Of a DNA stretch of 64,000 nt, positions 17,506-27,765 are shown in pieces; the stretch's first letter is position 1, and the number at the start of each line of letters is the position of its first letter. The stretch is from Desulfosarcina alkanivorans. Lineage in GTDB: Bacteria > Desulfobacterota > Desulfobacteria > Desulfobacterales > Desulfosarcinaceae. The notes under the pieces are model-generated. The model saw only the letters and a program-made list of their open reading frames with translations, searched no databases and was not told where the DNA came from. Position numbers and translations under genes: made by a program. The DNA lies in assembly GCF_009688945.1 (NCBI RefSeq), contig NZ_AP021874.1:1860001-1924000 (forward strand), read 5' to 3'.

Positions 17506-19017
17506 CTATTCCTTCCAGACACCCCCACAGCCAACAACGATTCCATGCTCCAGATACAAACGGTGGGTCGTACAGGCGGGTATTTCTTTTTTGTGGTGGG
17601 AGACGAAGATCAGGCCGGTGGCCCCCCTGGCGGCGATGTGCGTCACCAGATCCAGCACCCGGCGTCGGTTTTCCGCGTCCAGACCGGCACAGGGCTCGTC
17701 CAGGATCAGGAGCTGTGGAGATTTCACCACGGCCCGGAGAATCAGGACCAGCTGGCGCTGCCCCTGGGAGAGTTGGTTGAAGGGGGCGTGGCCGAGGGAT
17801 GAAATCCCCACCTGCGCCAGCCACCCCCGGGCGGTTTCGATCTGCCCGGAATCAGGGTGCCGATAAAGCCCCACCGAATCGAAAAATCCGGAACAGACCA
17901 CATCCAGGACCGACATCCGCTTCTGGTACCCGGCGGCCAGGTCGTGGCTCACCACGCCGAGCCGTTCCCGGATCTCCCACAAGGACTGGTCGGTGCCTCG
18001 ACCCCGGCCGAACAGGCGGATCCGGTTGCCGTACACCTGCAGGCATTCGCCGGTGATCAATTTGAGAATCGTGGATTTCCCGGCGCCGTTGGGGCCGGTA
18101 ACCGCCCAATGCTGCCCGGCCTTCACGACCCAGGTCAAACGGTCCAGCACCGTGGTTTCACCGTAGCGAACGGTCACCGCCTGCATATCGATCAGGGTTT
18201 CGGATGAAAGCGGTCTGTGCTCCCCGGGATGCGCCCGGCATCGGATCGGGCGGTCCGGCGCCCCGTCGGCCGACAGGCCGGCTGCCGTGGGGACGGCGGC
18301 ATGAAGGGGCCGCGCCACCGGCCCGGCAGAGGCAATCCGCCCCTGCTCGACAGTCAGCAGGTGGGTGCAGGCGGCGGGCACCTCCTCGTGCCGGTGGGTG
18401 ACCAGGATCATGGGCAGGCCAGCGATCGCCAGCCCGTCGAGCATGTCCCTGAGATCCTTCCGGCCCCAACGGTCCAGGCCCTCATAGGGCTCATCGAGAA
18501 TCAGCATCCTGGGCCGCCGCATCAGTGCACGGGCAACCAGCACCCGGCTCATCTCACCGGTGGAAACGGCCAGAACCGGTTTGTCCATCAGGGGGGCCAG
18601 CCCCAGCCGCCCGGCAACGTCGGCCAGCCGATCCGCCATGTCAGCCGGGGGGATGCAGTCGCCAGCCTGGGGGCCGATCAGTTCGCGGACGGTGGTGGCG
18701 TCACCGAACCGGCCGGCGAAGCCTCTCGCGTGGTCGAGAACGCTTTCACGGCGCCAGATGTCCCGACGGGCGTCACTGGCCACATAGGCGATGGCGTCGA
18801 CGGGAGGGATGCCGTCAAAGGCATGGTAGCAAATGTTTCCCTGAACGACCGGCAGGAGGCCGGCGACGGCCTTGGCCAGGGTGGTCTTGCCCGCCCCGTT
18901 GGGGCCGGTGACCACCCACTGCTCGCCGGCGTTGATGCGCCACGACGAACCGTCGAGCAGCCAGCGATCCCGGAGCCTGACGGCGATACCATCGACGGTG
19001 ATCAGCGGTGTGGTCAT
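17506..19017 (-). CDS. Tandem ABC ATPase, ModF-like
   Basis: Two ABC ATPase domains in one 503-residue cytoplasmic protein with no membrane segment. Domain 1 has Walker A GPNGAGKTT near residue 39, signature VSTGEMSR and Walker B MLILDEP. Domain 2 has Walker A GPNGAGKST near residue 300, signature LSQGQRQ and Walker B LLILDEP, each followed by a switch His (VTHRHEE, VSHHKKE). This is the ModF/PhrA plan, linked in enterics to molybdate metabolism, though the function is unclear. No mod genes are adjacent. The upstream gap carries AT-rich heptad repeats. Confidence 0.85.
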   Translation of the reverse strand: MTTPLITVDGIAVRLRDRWLLDGSSWRINAGEQWVVTGPNGAGKTTLAKAVAGLLPVVQGNICYHAFDGIPPVDAIAYVASDARRDIWRRESVLDHARGFAGRFGDATTVRELIGPQAGDCIPPADMADRLADVAGRLGLAPLMDKPVLAVSTGEMSRVLVARALMRRPRMLILDEPYEGLDRWGRKDLRDMLDGLAIAGLPMILVTHRHEEVPAACTHLLTVEQGRIASAGPVARPLHAAVPTAAGLSADGAPDRPIRCRAHPGEHRPLSSETLIDMQAVTVRYGETTVLDRLTWVVKAGQHWAVTGPNGAGKSTILKLITGECLQVYGNRIRLFGRGRGTDQSLWEIRERLGVVSHDLAAGYQKRMSVLDVVCSGFFDSVGLYRHPDSGQIETARGWLAQVGISSLGHAPFNQLSQGQRQLVLILRAVVKSPQLLILDEPCAGLDAENRRRVLDLVTHIAARGATGLIFVSHHKKEIPACTTHRLYLEHGIVVGCGGVWKE

Positions 19018-19074
19018 AACCTAACCCGGATAAACCGGAGAGGACAACGTGCAAGTAATCCTTAAAATAACAAG

Positions 19075-19120
19075 CTGCAAATCTCAAAAAAATTCCAAAT
19101 TGCAACACCCAAATCTCAAA
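19075..19120. repeat. Degenerate 7-bp tandem repeat upstream of the ModF-like gene
   Basis: Heptads CTGCAAA, TCTCAAA, then after a 4-base slip TTCCAAA, TTGCAAC, ACCCAAA, TCTCAAA: consensus TYYCAAA. It lies in the 210-bp gap between leuB and the ModF-like gene, within or near the promoter of the latter. Confidence 0.7.
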
Positions 19121-19229
19121 TAAGATACAATCCAACAGTTGACTGTGATTGTGATTGTTCCAGTTTTGATAACTGGAATGTCCTCGCTACAAGATTATTA
19201 GGTTTGGAATGTTGAATTCGGCTATTTTA

Positions 19230-20385
<1,156 letters not shown>

Positions 20386-20496
20386 CCACCGGGAGACACC
20401 AGCCGGTCAGCGTGCAGGCGATTCGGATCCGGAAAGACGGCCGCTCCGTCTGCCGGCGAAGGCCGGCGAATGGAAACCGACGGAACCCATCAGACG

Positions 20497-21786
20497 CTAT
20501 TGGGCGGATTGCTGGCGCCGTTTTTTCAAAAGCCAGTCGATGGCATCGGCCGGATCGGGCGGTTCCTGTGAAGAAGCCGTCACAACGGTGGCCGGCGGCA
20601 CCGGGGCGGCGGTCGCGGGTACGGCCGGGGCGGCCGCCGGGAAGGTCAGGTCCGGCGGCCGGGGGGGCATGCGCAGCATCAGGTCGGCGGCCGGGGCGGC
20701 AGTCGCCGCATCGGCAATGTCCTCCGGGTCCGGGGTCTCCTCGACGGCCGGGGCGGAGACGGGAAAATAGGTGAGGTAGGTATCGCGGACCCATGTGGCG
20801 GCCATGTCTTTCCACCGATCCGGTGCCATATAGAAGCCGGTGCCCAGCGCCAGCATGGCCGCCACGGCAGCCAGGATGGGTTTGGCGTCAAACCCTTGCC
20901 AGCGCTCTTTCTGGATCGGCCGGTAGGGTTTCCTGGGTGCCGGTGCGCGGATATTGTTTTCCGTCTCCGCAGGCGGCTCGTCAACAGTGAAGGATATGCG
21001 TTCACGGCACTGGCTGACAATCTTTCGGCTGATGGTCCGGCGGGTCACCTGGTAGGCAAAAAACATGGCCAGATCGCAGATGATGTTGATCTGCCTGGGA
21101 AATCCGCTGGAGAATTCGTAGACTTCTTCCATGGCCGCGCTGGAGAATATTTCGTATCCGGCGCCCGCAGTCTTGAGGCGGTGGCGGATATAGGCGCTGG
21201 TTTCGGACGGGTCCAGCGGATCCAGGTTGTAGGTAATGGTGATGCGGCGCATCAGGGCCCGGTTTTCCGGCTGCAGGAGAATGCTGTTGAATTCATTCTG
21301 CCCCACGAAAAAGATATTGAGCAGTTTGGCATCCTGCCGCTCGAGGTTGGACAGCAGCCGGATCTCCTCCATGAGGTCGTGCTTGAGCCGCTGGGCTTCG
21401 TCGATGAGCAGCAGAACCGATTTTTTTTCTTTGTGGGCATCGTTGAGAAAACGGCTGAACGGCTCCAGGAAATCGCTCTTGGTTCTCACTTCGATGGGAA
21501 GCCCGAAATATCGGGAGACCATGCGGTAAAAGTCGTATTTGCTGAGCCCCGGGTCGGGAATTTTCGCCGTGTAGGCCTTGTCCTGGATGTCTTCAACGAG
21601 CCGGTTGATCAAGGTGGTCTTGCCGGTGCCGACATCGCCGGTCAACAGCAAGAACCCCTTGTTGTCCATCACCCCGTATTTAAGGGTGGAAAGGGCCTCG
21701 CGGTGCTTGGGTCCCATCCACAGGAAACTGGGATCCGTGGTGATCTGGAAGGGTTTTTTCTTCAGGCCGTAGAATTCTTCGTACAT
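20497..21786 (-). CDS. ExeA/GspA-like AAA+ ATPase with C-terminal membrane anchor
   Basis: A 429-residue protein starting MYEEFYGLKKKPFQITTDP, the hallmark opening of ExeA-type ATPases. Walker A GDVGTGKTT is near residue 50 and Walker B VLLLIDEAQ near 122, with a sensor region after it. A single hydrophobic segment (about 303-320) is followed by a low-complexity Pro/Ala-rich periplasmic tail. ExeA works with ExeB to insert the type II secretin through the cell wall; no peptidoglycan-binding domain is obvious here and no secretion genes are nearby. It follows the TAXI-type binding protein by 21 bp, suggesting one operon. Confidence 0.88.
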   Translation of the reverse strand: MYEEFYGLKKKPFQITTDPSFLWMGPKHREALSTLKYGVMDNKGFLLLTGDVGTGKTTLINRLVEDIQDKAYTAKIPDPGLSKYDFYRMVSRYFGLPIEVRTKSDFLEPFSRFLNDAHKEKKSVLLLIDEAQRLKHDLMEEIRLLSNLERQDAKLLNIFFVGQNEFNSILLQPENRALMRRITITYNLDPLDPSETSAYIRHRLKTAGAGYEIFSSAAMEEVYEFSSGFPRQINIICDLAMFFAYQVTRRTISRKIVSQCRERISFTVDEPPAETENNIRAPAPRKPYRPIQKERWQGFDAKPILAAVAAMLALGTGFYMAPDRWKDMAATWVRDTYLTYFPVSAPAVEETPDPEDIADAATAAPAADLMLRMPPRPPDLTFPAAAPAVPATAAPVPPATVVTASSQEPPDPADAIDWLLKKRRQQSAQ

Positions 21787-21807
21787 GGTCGGTTCCGTTT
21801 CGGCGGT

Positions 21808-22818
21808 TCAGGGGCGAAACACCGCTGCGATGGCATCGGCCACCGGATTGAACTTTCTCTCGGGCGCGGATTCGGATTCGTCGGCCGTGGCGGACGGCGT
21901 GTATGACTTAACGCATTTATACTGTTCCCACCCCTTCACCGTTTCATCCAGGTCCACCGTTTTCCATTTGGGGTGGCCGTTGAATCGCAGCCACTCCAGA
22001 TTGTCACTCATCAGCCGGGCGACATTCCCGATGGTATTGCAGTGGTGGTTGCGGAAATCATAGGCGACCAGGACGGCCTTGACCGACACCGTATCCACGT
22101 CGGCCGCCTGCCAGGGGTAGGTACCGGAGGGAATCCGGGATGCCGGGTAAAATGCGCGGATGCCGTCGTCGGTCAGGGAAACCAGGTGCAGACCGTCTGC
22201 CGCCGATACATCCAGCGCCAGCCGCTCCACCGGAGCGCCGTCGACGATGATCATGGCATCGATGCTGCCCGACTGGAGTGCTGCCATCGCCGGGGCATGG
22301 CCAATGGCAATCATCTGGCGGGGCAGAACCCCCGAGATCTCGAAAAGCAGCCGGCTGGTCAGATAGGTGCCGCTCTCCACATGGCCGATGGCCACCCGCT
22401 TGCCCTGCAGGTCGCTGAATCTGTGGATCGCCGTGGTGCCCAGGATGTGGACCTCCTGGTCGTACAGGGGGAACACCCACTTGATTTTATCAGCGATCAG
22501 TTTGAGCCGCGGGTCACTCCTGACCTTGGCCACAAAGGCCAGCACGTCGGACTGCACCAGGCCCAGGTGATTGCCGGGGCGCTGGTATACGGCGTAGATG
22601 TTTTCGACGGATCCGCTTGAATTGAAAACGGACAGGTGAACGCGGCTCCGCTGGACCAGAGTCTTTAAATCCATACCGATCTGGTGGGCAGTGCTTTTCA
22701 CGTCGCCGGTAATGATGCCCAGAAAGCCCCGTCCGTCCTCGGCGGCCGCCGCGGGCATGGCGCAGGCCGGCAGCATCACGATTATCACCCACGCCGCTAT
22801 GAATGTGTGTTTATTCAT
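21808..22818 (-). CDS. TAXI-family periplasmic solute-binding protein
   Basis: A 336-residue protein with an N-terminal signal sequence (hydrophobic core AAWVIIVMLPACAM; an Ala-rich cleavage region near residue 25). The mature part matches the TRAP-associated extracytoplasmic immunogenic (TAXI) family: an N-terminal ligand domain, GKRVAIGHVESGTYLTSRLLFEISG, and an AALQSGSIDAMIIVDGAP segment. Such proteins deliver small organic acids to TRAP transporters, but no TRAP membrane subunit is beside it. Instead it is paired with the ExeA-like ATPase. The ligand is unknown. Confidence 0.82.
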   Translation of the reverse strand: MNKHTFIAAWVIIVMLPACAMPAAAAEDGRGFLGIITGDVKSTAHQIGMDLKTLVQRSRVHLSVFNSSGSVENIYAVYQRPGNHLGLVQSDVLAFVAKVRSDPRLKLIADKIKWVFPLYDQEVHILGTTAIHRFSDLQGKRVAIGHVESGTYLTSRLLFEISGVLPRQMIAIGHAPAMAALQSGSIDAMIIVDGAPVERLALDVSAADGLHLVSLTDDGIRAFYPASRIPSGTYPWQAADVDTVSVKAVLVAYDFRNHHCNTIGNVARLMSDNLEWLRFNGHPKWKTVDLDETVKGWEQYKCVKSYTPSATADESESAPERKFNPVADAIAAVFRP

Positions 22819-23015
22819 CGACCTGCCTCGTTACCGGGGTTTCATTGCCGGTGGAAGGATCTCCTGTCACGACCAGGTTGTCCCGGTGGCGCAGGCACCG
22901 AACGGACTGGGTTCAGCTGGGATTCGGATTGGTTATGATAGAAGAGTCCAAAACCGGAGTCAACACCAAAACAGGCGCTCCGGCACCGGGGCCGGCAAGC
23001 GGGCGGGCGGTCGAT

Positions 23016-23219
23016 TCAGGGCCGCGGATCTTCCCGGCCGGCCTGGTCATCCATGGCCTGGCGGGCGTTGACGGCCGCCGGGTCGCTGCATGAATCGGAA
23101 AGGCTGCACCCGGTACATCCGCAGGTGCACCCGTCCTTCTGTTTGAAGTCCCGGTAAAAAAGTCGCCCCACGTAAACGGCGGCAGTGACGACGATCAAAA
23201 TGACGATGGTGGTTTCCAT
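23016..23219 (-). CDS. FeoB-associated Cys-rich membrane protein
   Basis: A 67-residue protein with one N-terminal membrane helix (TTIVILIVVTAAVYVGRLFY) and a short cytoplasmic tail bearing a Cys cluster (CTCGCTGCSLSDSC). Small proteins of this kind follow feoB in many bacteria and are thought to assist ferrous iron transport. It lies 147 bp downstream of feoB on the same strand, completing a feoA-feoB-small-protein set. Confidence 0.88.
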   Translation of the reverse strand: METTIVILIVVTAAVYVGRLFYRDFKQKDGCTCGCTGCSLSDSCSDPAAVNARQAMDDQAGREDPRP

Positions 23220-23366
23220 GGTTCCTGCCCCTGACGAGCTTGCGAAGCGTCAACTGTTCCGGTTCCGGGTCTTCGGGCCGGAGGCTGACAGCAGTTTGAT
23301 TCGTTATGTCCCGTGCGCCGGATCAAGTCCGGCCTGAAAAACGGGAGGTGTATCGCAGCTGCCGCG

Positions 23367-25574
23367 TCAGTATCCGAGCGCGCTGCCGATCTGGTAAATG
23401 GCCACGGCCATCAAAAAGGCCAGAGAGGTGTTGAAGACCATTGAAAATACGCCCCATTTCCACGACGACTCCCGGGCGATACAGACCACCGTGACAAAAC
23501 AGGGGGCGTAGAACATGATAAAAATCATCAGGCTCCAGGCGGTAAGAACGCGCCAGCCCGGCTCCACGGCCAGCCTGCCGGCCAGGGAATCGGCGGCCTC
23601 TGCATCCACCGCCCCCAGCGAATAGGCCGTTCCCAGGGTCGAGACGATCACCTCCTTGGCGGCGAACCCGCCCAGCAGGGCAATGTTGGTGCGCCAGTCA
23701 AAACCGGCCCAGCGGGTAACTGTTTCGACGCCGGTTCCGATGCGGCCGGCCAGGGAATGGCGCAGGGCGGCATGGGCCTGCCGGGCATCGACGGCCACCA
23801 GGGCGGCCTTCAATTCCCCGGCCGCGGCGGAGAGGGGCTGCCCTCCGGTTGACCTCTCGAGTTCTTCGGCCGCCGGCAGTGCCGCCGAGGACACGATGTC
23901 GCTGCGCAGGGCGTCATAGGTGTCGATCTGTGAATCCGGCAGGCGGGGAAAGGTCATGGCCGCCCACAGCAGAACGCTGATTCCCAGAATCACGGTCCCG
24001 GCCTTCTTGATATATTGCCAGGTTCGTTCCCAGGTGTGGATCATCAACCCCCGGAAAGTCGGCAGGCGATAGGGGGGCAGTTCCATGACAAACGGCGTGG
24101 ACGCCCCCTTGACCACGGTCAGACGCAGGAACTTGGCCGCCAGCAGGGCGCCGGCCCAGGAGATCAGGGTGAGGATGAACATCATTCGGGCCCGGCTGTC
24201 GGGGAAAAACGCGGCGATGAGCAGGGCGAAGACGGGCAGCTTGGCCCCGCAGTTCATGAACGGGGCGGTCAGCAGGGTGGCGATGCGTTCTTTGGGTGAC
24301 CGCAGGGTCCGGGTGGCCATCACGCCGGGCACCGCACAGCCGCCGGCAATGCCGCCGGAAACGATGTAGGCCATCACCGAACTGCCGTGCAGCCCGAAAA
24401 CCTGGAACACCCGATCGAGCATGAACGCCACCCGGGCCAGGTACCCCGAATCCTCGAGAATGGCGATGCCGAAGAACATGAACAGGATCAGCGGCACGAA
24501 GCCGAGCACACCGCCCACCCCGTCGATGACGCCGGAAACGACCAGGGACTTGATCAGGCCGTCGGGCAGCAGGCCGGACACGCCGTCTCCGAGCCATTCA
24601 AAAAAAGCCTCGCACCATCCCACCGGCACCTCGCTGTAGGTGAACACGAACTGGTAGAGGCCCATGAGCACCAGCAGCATGAGAATGGGACCGGCGAAAC
24701 GGTTCACCAGCACCTTGTCGATGCGGTCGGACAGAAACAGCCGGTTCTTGTCATGGCGTTCCCGGACCACGCCCTGTTTGAGCATGGAACTGATAAACCC
24801 GTAGCGGTGGTCGGCGATCATGGCCTCCGGGTAGGTCTCCAGGGTCTCTTCGATATGCGCCCCCACCTCCCGGGTGACGGCCTCCAGCCGGTCGGCCAGG
24901 TCCGGGTCCGCCTCCCGCCCTTTTTCGAGAATCTGGGCGTCGTTTTCCAGGTACTTGATGGCGATCCAGCGCGACGGGTACAGGCCCGTGAGAAAATTGC
25001 TTTCGGTAATGAGCTTTTCCATCTCCTGGATGGCGGTTTCAAGATCCCGGCCATAGGAGACGCGCAGGGGGTCGGGGCGGGGCGCCTCGGCCACCGTTTG
25101 CACGGCGTCCATCAGGTTTTTTTTACCAAACCCGCTACGGGCCACGATGGGCACCACCGGCACGCCGAGCAGCCGGGAAAGTTTCTTGTCGTCGATCTCG
25201 ATGCCCCGGCCCCTGGCCACATCGATCATGTTCAGGGCCACGCAGGTGGGGATGCCCAGTTCGAGGAACTGGATCGTCAGGTAAAGGTTGCGCTCCAGGT
25301 TGGACGCGTCCACGATGTTGACGGTCACACGGGGGCATTCGTTGACCAGGAAGTCCCGGGCCACCACCTCCTCCACGCTGTAGGCGGTGAGGGAATAGGT
25401 TCCGGGCAGATCCACGATGTGCATGTCGTGGCCATTTTGCCGGTAGCTGCCCTCCTTGCGGTCCACGGTGACGCCGGGATAGTTGCCCACGTGCTGCCGT
25501 GAACCGGTCAGGGCGTTAAAAAGGGTGGTTTTCCCGGCGTTGGGATTACCACCCAGTGCAACACAAATGTCCAT
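23367..25574 (-). CDS. feoB: Ferrous iron transport protein B
   Basis: Inner-membrane Fe(II) transporter of 735 residues. The N-terminal G domain has G1 GGNPNAGKTT near residue 8, the switch region with NYPGVTVDRKEG, G3 DLPGTYSL and G4 NMID. Then come the GDI helical domain and a membrane domain with two Gate repeats (SGGIAGGCAVPG and a FMNCGAKLPVFALLI segment). It starts 2 bp after feoA and is surely co-transcribed with it. Confidence 0.98.
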   Translation of the reverse strand: MDICVALGGNPNAGKTTLFNALTGSRQHVGNYPGVTVDRKEGSYRQNGHDMHIVDLPGTYSLTAYSVEEVVARDFLVNECPRVTVNIVDASNLERNLYLTIQFLELGIPTCVALNMIDVARGRGIEIDDKKLSRLLGVPVVPIVARSGFGKKNLMDAVQTVAEAPRPDPLRVSYGRDLETAIQEMEKLITESNFLTGLYPSRWIAIKYLENDAQILEKGREADPDLADRLEAVTREVGAHIEETLETYPEAMIADHRYGFISSMLKQGVVRERHDKNRLFLSDRIDKVLVNRFAGPILMLLVLMGLYQFVFTYSEVPVGWCEAFFEWLGDGVSGLLPDGLIKSLVVSGVIDGVGGVLGFVPLILFMFFGIAILEDSGYLARVAFMLDRVFQVFGLHGSSVMAYIVSGGIAGGCAVPGVMATRTLRSPKERIATLLTAPFMNCGAKLPVFALLIAAFFPDSRARMMFILTLISWAGALLAAKFLRLTVVKGASTPFVMELPPYRLPTFRGLMIHTWERTWQYIKKAGTVILGISVLLWAAMTFPRLPDSQIDTYDALRSDIVSSAALPAAEELERSTGGQPLSAAAGELKAALVAVDARQAHAALRHSLAGRIGTGVETVTRWAGFDWRTNIALLGGFAAKEVIVSTLGTAYSLGAVDAEAADSLAGRLAVEPGWRVLTAWSLMIFIMFYAPCFVTVVCIARESSWKWGVFSMVFNTSLAFLMAVAIYQIGSALGY

Positions 25575-25576
25575 TG

Positions 25577-25813
25577 TTATCCGTTGACCTCGACTTCGAT
25601 ATGATCGGCTTCGTTGTTGCGAAGCGTCAGGGTAAAGCCTTTGACGCGCAGGGCCACCGGGTCGTATAGCGGTGCCCGGCCCTGGATTCTGATTTCAGCG
25701 CCCGGCACCAGCCCCATGTCCCGGATCCGGCGGCCCAGTTCACCGCCGACCTTGACGCTGGCGATGGTTCCTTCCTGATTGATCTGCATGTTGCGAACAT
25801 TGATTCTTTTCAT
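25577..25813 (-). CDS. feoA: Ferrous iron transport protein A
   Basis: A 78-residue cytoplasmic SH3-like protein that supports FeoB. The conserved core GGELGRRIRDMGLVPGAEIRI and the ALRVKGFTLTLRNNEADHIEV tail are typical. It leads the feoAB operon; GGAG lies before the ATG, and a promoter overlapped by a DtxR-like box lies 45-75 bp upstream. Confidence 0.95.
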   Translation of the reverse strand: MKRINVRNMQINQEGTIASVKVGGELGRRIRDMGLVPGAEIRIQGRAPLYDPVALRVKGFTLTLRNNEADHIEVEVNG

Positions 25814-25858
25814 TGGAACTCCACAAAATCCCTAAAATATTTCACGGTTCGTAAATTT

Positions 25859-25888
25859 TTAGGTATGCCAAACTTTACAAGGTGTCAA
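25859..25888 (-). promoter_or_regulatory. feoAB promoter with DtxR/IdeR-like operator
   Basis: The minus strand has TTGACA at 25888-25883 and, 17 bases on, a weak TACCTA -10. The plus-strand 19-mer TTAGGTATGCCAAACTTTA at 25859-25877 covers the -10 and matches 14 of 19 positions of the DtxR/IdeR consensus TTAGGTTAGCCTAACCTAA. Iron-dependent repression is a reasonable inference. Confidence 0.5.
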
Positions 25889-25962
25889 TAGAAAAATTCG
25901 GACCACAGGTACGGGATCCGTGAAAACCGATCAAGGCGGCAAGCTGGGCCTTCGATCCGGAA

Positions 25963-26001
25963 TTCCACCTTCCACCTTCCACCTTCCACCTTCCACCTTC
26001 C
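25963..26001. repeat. Perfect 7-bp tandem repeat, TTCCACC x 5.6
   Basis: Five identical copies of TTCCACC plus TTCC, between the feoA promoter and the 3' end of the permease gene, followed by a small palindrome GACCCACGGGTC at 26003-26014. It is non-coding on both strands as far as I can see. Confidence 0.95.
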
Positions 26002-26026
26002 GACCCACGGGTCAGTGCCGGCACCC

Positions 26027-27172
26027 TCATGTACTGCCGGCACAATGATCCGGGGTGATGACGTTGTTGGTTTCCGTCGTCAGGGACGCCGCCGGAGTTT
26101 CCGTTTTGACCAGACAGCTGCGCACAAAGCGCCACACCGGCTGTACCGAAAGGATCAGGATGAGCACCGCGCCGGCCAGCCCGACGGCATGCGGGATGGC
26201 TTCGCCGGCCTGCCCCACCATGGCCCTGGCCGAGATGCCCAGGGCACTGTAAATCCAGTCCACCAGCAGGCCGAAACCCACCGCACAAAGAGCGATGGCC
26301 GCCAGGTAGATGCCCGTGGCCCGCCTGCCCAGCACTCTGGTGAGCACGGTCAGGGAGGTGACGTTGGTGGCCGGTCCGGTCATCAGGAACACCAGGGCTG
26401 CACCGGGGCTGACCCCCTGCAGGATCAGGGTGGCCGCAATGGGCGTGGAGGCCGTGGCGCAGATGTAGATGGGAATGCCGACCCCCAGCATGATCAGCAT
26501 GGACCCGAATCCGCCGCCCATGAAACGGCTGAAAACCGATTCGGGGATCATCACCGTGATGATGCCCGACAGCAGCAGCCCGAACAGAAACCACACCGCC
26601 AGATCGCCCCACACATCGGTGAAGGCAAACCGGAAGCCCGCCTGTATCTTTTCAGTGAAACTGTGGTGATTGCGGTGCACCTCCGGCCGGCAGTTCTGCC
26701 CGTCGCAGCAGCCGTCCACCGGGCAGGAGAGGTCCGGGACGATGGGGCGGCTGGTGTCCGGCCTGCCCAGCAGGTTCTCTGAAATGCCGGCGGCAAAGGC
26801 GGTGACGAAAGCCGCCACCGGCCGCACCACGGTCATGATGGGGTCCATCAGGGCGTAGGTGATGGCGATGGAGTCCACGCCCGATTCCGGGGTCGAGATC
26901 AGAAACGAGGTCACGGCCCCGTTGTTGGCCCCCTGCTTTTTCAGCGCCGCGGCCGCCGGCAGCACCCCGCAGGAGCACAGCGGGATGGGAATGCCCATCA
27001 GCGAGGCCTTGAACACCGATTTGAAGCGCCCCTGTCCCAGGTGCCGCGAGACGGCCCCGGGGTTGAGGAATACGCGCAGCAGCCCGCTGACCAGCAGTCC
27101 GAAAAGGATGAAGACCGACGATTCCAGCAGGAGGTTCCAGGACTGAAGCAAAATATCGAGCACCAGGTTCAT
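26027..27172 (-). CDS. Permease of the SO_0444 (Cu/Zn efflux, ArsP-related) family
   Basis: A 381-residue inner-membrane protein of two similar halves, each with about four to five helices. The first half holds PLCSCGVLPAAAALKKQG, the second ICATASTPIAATL, the paired motifs of this permease family; between them is a soluble Cys-rich loop (CPVDGCCDGQNC) that could bind metal. The family exports metals such as copper or zinc, or organoarsenicals in ArsP. It starts with an AGGAGCGG ribosome-binding site and lies 192 bp downstream of an ArsR-type repressor, separated by a large palindrome. Confidence 0.85.
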   Translation of the reverse strand: MNLVLDILLQSWNLLLESSVFILFGLLVSGLLRVFLNPGAVSRHLGQGRFKSVFKASLMGIPIPLCSCGVLPAAAALKKQGANNGAVTSFLISTPESGVDSIAITYALMDPIMTVVRPVAAFVTAFAAGISENLLGRPDTSRPIVPDLSCPVDGCCDGQNCRPEVHRNHHSFTEKIQAGFRFAFTDVWGDLAVWFLFGLLLSGIITVMIPESVFSRFMGGGFGSMLIMLGVGIPIYICATASTPIAATLILQGVSPGAALVFLMTGPATNVTSLTVLTRVLGRRATGIYLAAIALCAVGFGLLVDWIYSALGISARAMVGQAGEAIPHAVGLAGAVLILILSVQPVWRFVRSCLVKTETPAASLTTETNNVITPDHCAGST

Positions 27173-27258
27173 TGGCTACCGCTCCTATTGTTTGGCCATC
27201 GATAAAATCGTAACCGTTCACGGAGTTGAAAAGATCAATTTATTGAAAACACCGAACA

Positions 27259-27368
27259 GTAAGCGTTTACAGGGTGCCGTAGATGCAAGGCGACGGGCAT
27301 GCAGACGTACTATCCGTACTTCAAATGCCCGGTAACGCAGCATCCTACGGCACCCTGTGAACGCTTAC
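27259..27368. repeat. REP/MITE-like 110-bp palindromic element
   Basis: The outer arms at 27259-27286 and 27340-27368 are inverted copies of a 28/29-mer (GTAAGCG...CAGGGTGCCGTA), differing by one mismatch and one indel. Nested inside are GGGCAT/ATGCCC and a GTAC-containing inner stem. The right arm runs into the last codons of the ArsR gene, so the hairpin also forms the 3' end of that transcript. I recall similar palindromes dispersed in Deltaproteobacteria, but cannot check copy number here. Confidence 0.8.
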
Positions 27369-27745
27369 GATTCCCCGATGTGGTCAAGCCCCACACGAAC
27401 CAGATCCATCACGTGGGCGTCGTCCAGCGAGTAGTACAGGATCTGCCCGTCGCGCCGGGGGCTGACCAGCGAAAGCTCCCGCAGGCGCCTGAGCTGGTGG
27501 GAGACCGCCGATTCGCTCAAGCCCAGGTAGGCGGCGATGTCGCACACGCACATCTCCCCGCCGCGCAGGGCCAGGATGATCCTGAGCCGCGTGGGATCCC
27601 CCATGATCTTGTAGGTCAGGGCCAGCCGCTCCAGGTCCGCCTCACCGATGGCCTCTGCCCTGGCCCGGGCCACCCGCTCGAGGTGCACCACACGTACATC
27701 GCAGACCTCCTCGGTACAGGTGGTAAGGGTATTTTTTTTAACCAC
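27365..27745 (-). CDS. ArsR/SmtB-family metal-sensing repressor
   Basis: A 126-residue winged-helix repressor with LALTYKIMGDPTRLRIILAL, then EMCVCDIAAYLGLSESAVSHQLRRL as the DNA-reading helix-turn-helix. The ELCVCD-type Cys pair and an N-terminal CTEEVCDV pair match the metal-thiolate sites of CadC-like sensors (Cd/Pb/Zn or As). I chose GTG 27745, which has AGGAGGG at correct spacing; a TTG 18 bases upstream would overlap that site. It probably controls itself and the permease downstream. The last codons lie inside a palindromic element. Confidence 0.92.
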   Translation of the reverse strand: MVKKNTLTTCTEEVCDVRVVHLERVARARAEAIGEADLERLALTYKIMGDPTRLRIILALRGGEMCVCDIAAYLGLSESAVSHQLRRLRELSLVSPRRDGQILYYSLDDAHVMDLVRVGLDHIGES

Positions 27746-27765
27746 ATCGCCCTCCTGGGACAATA

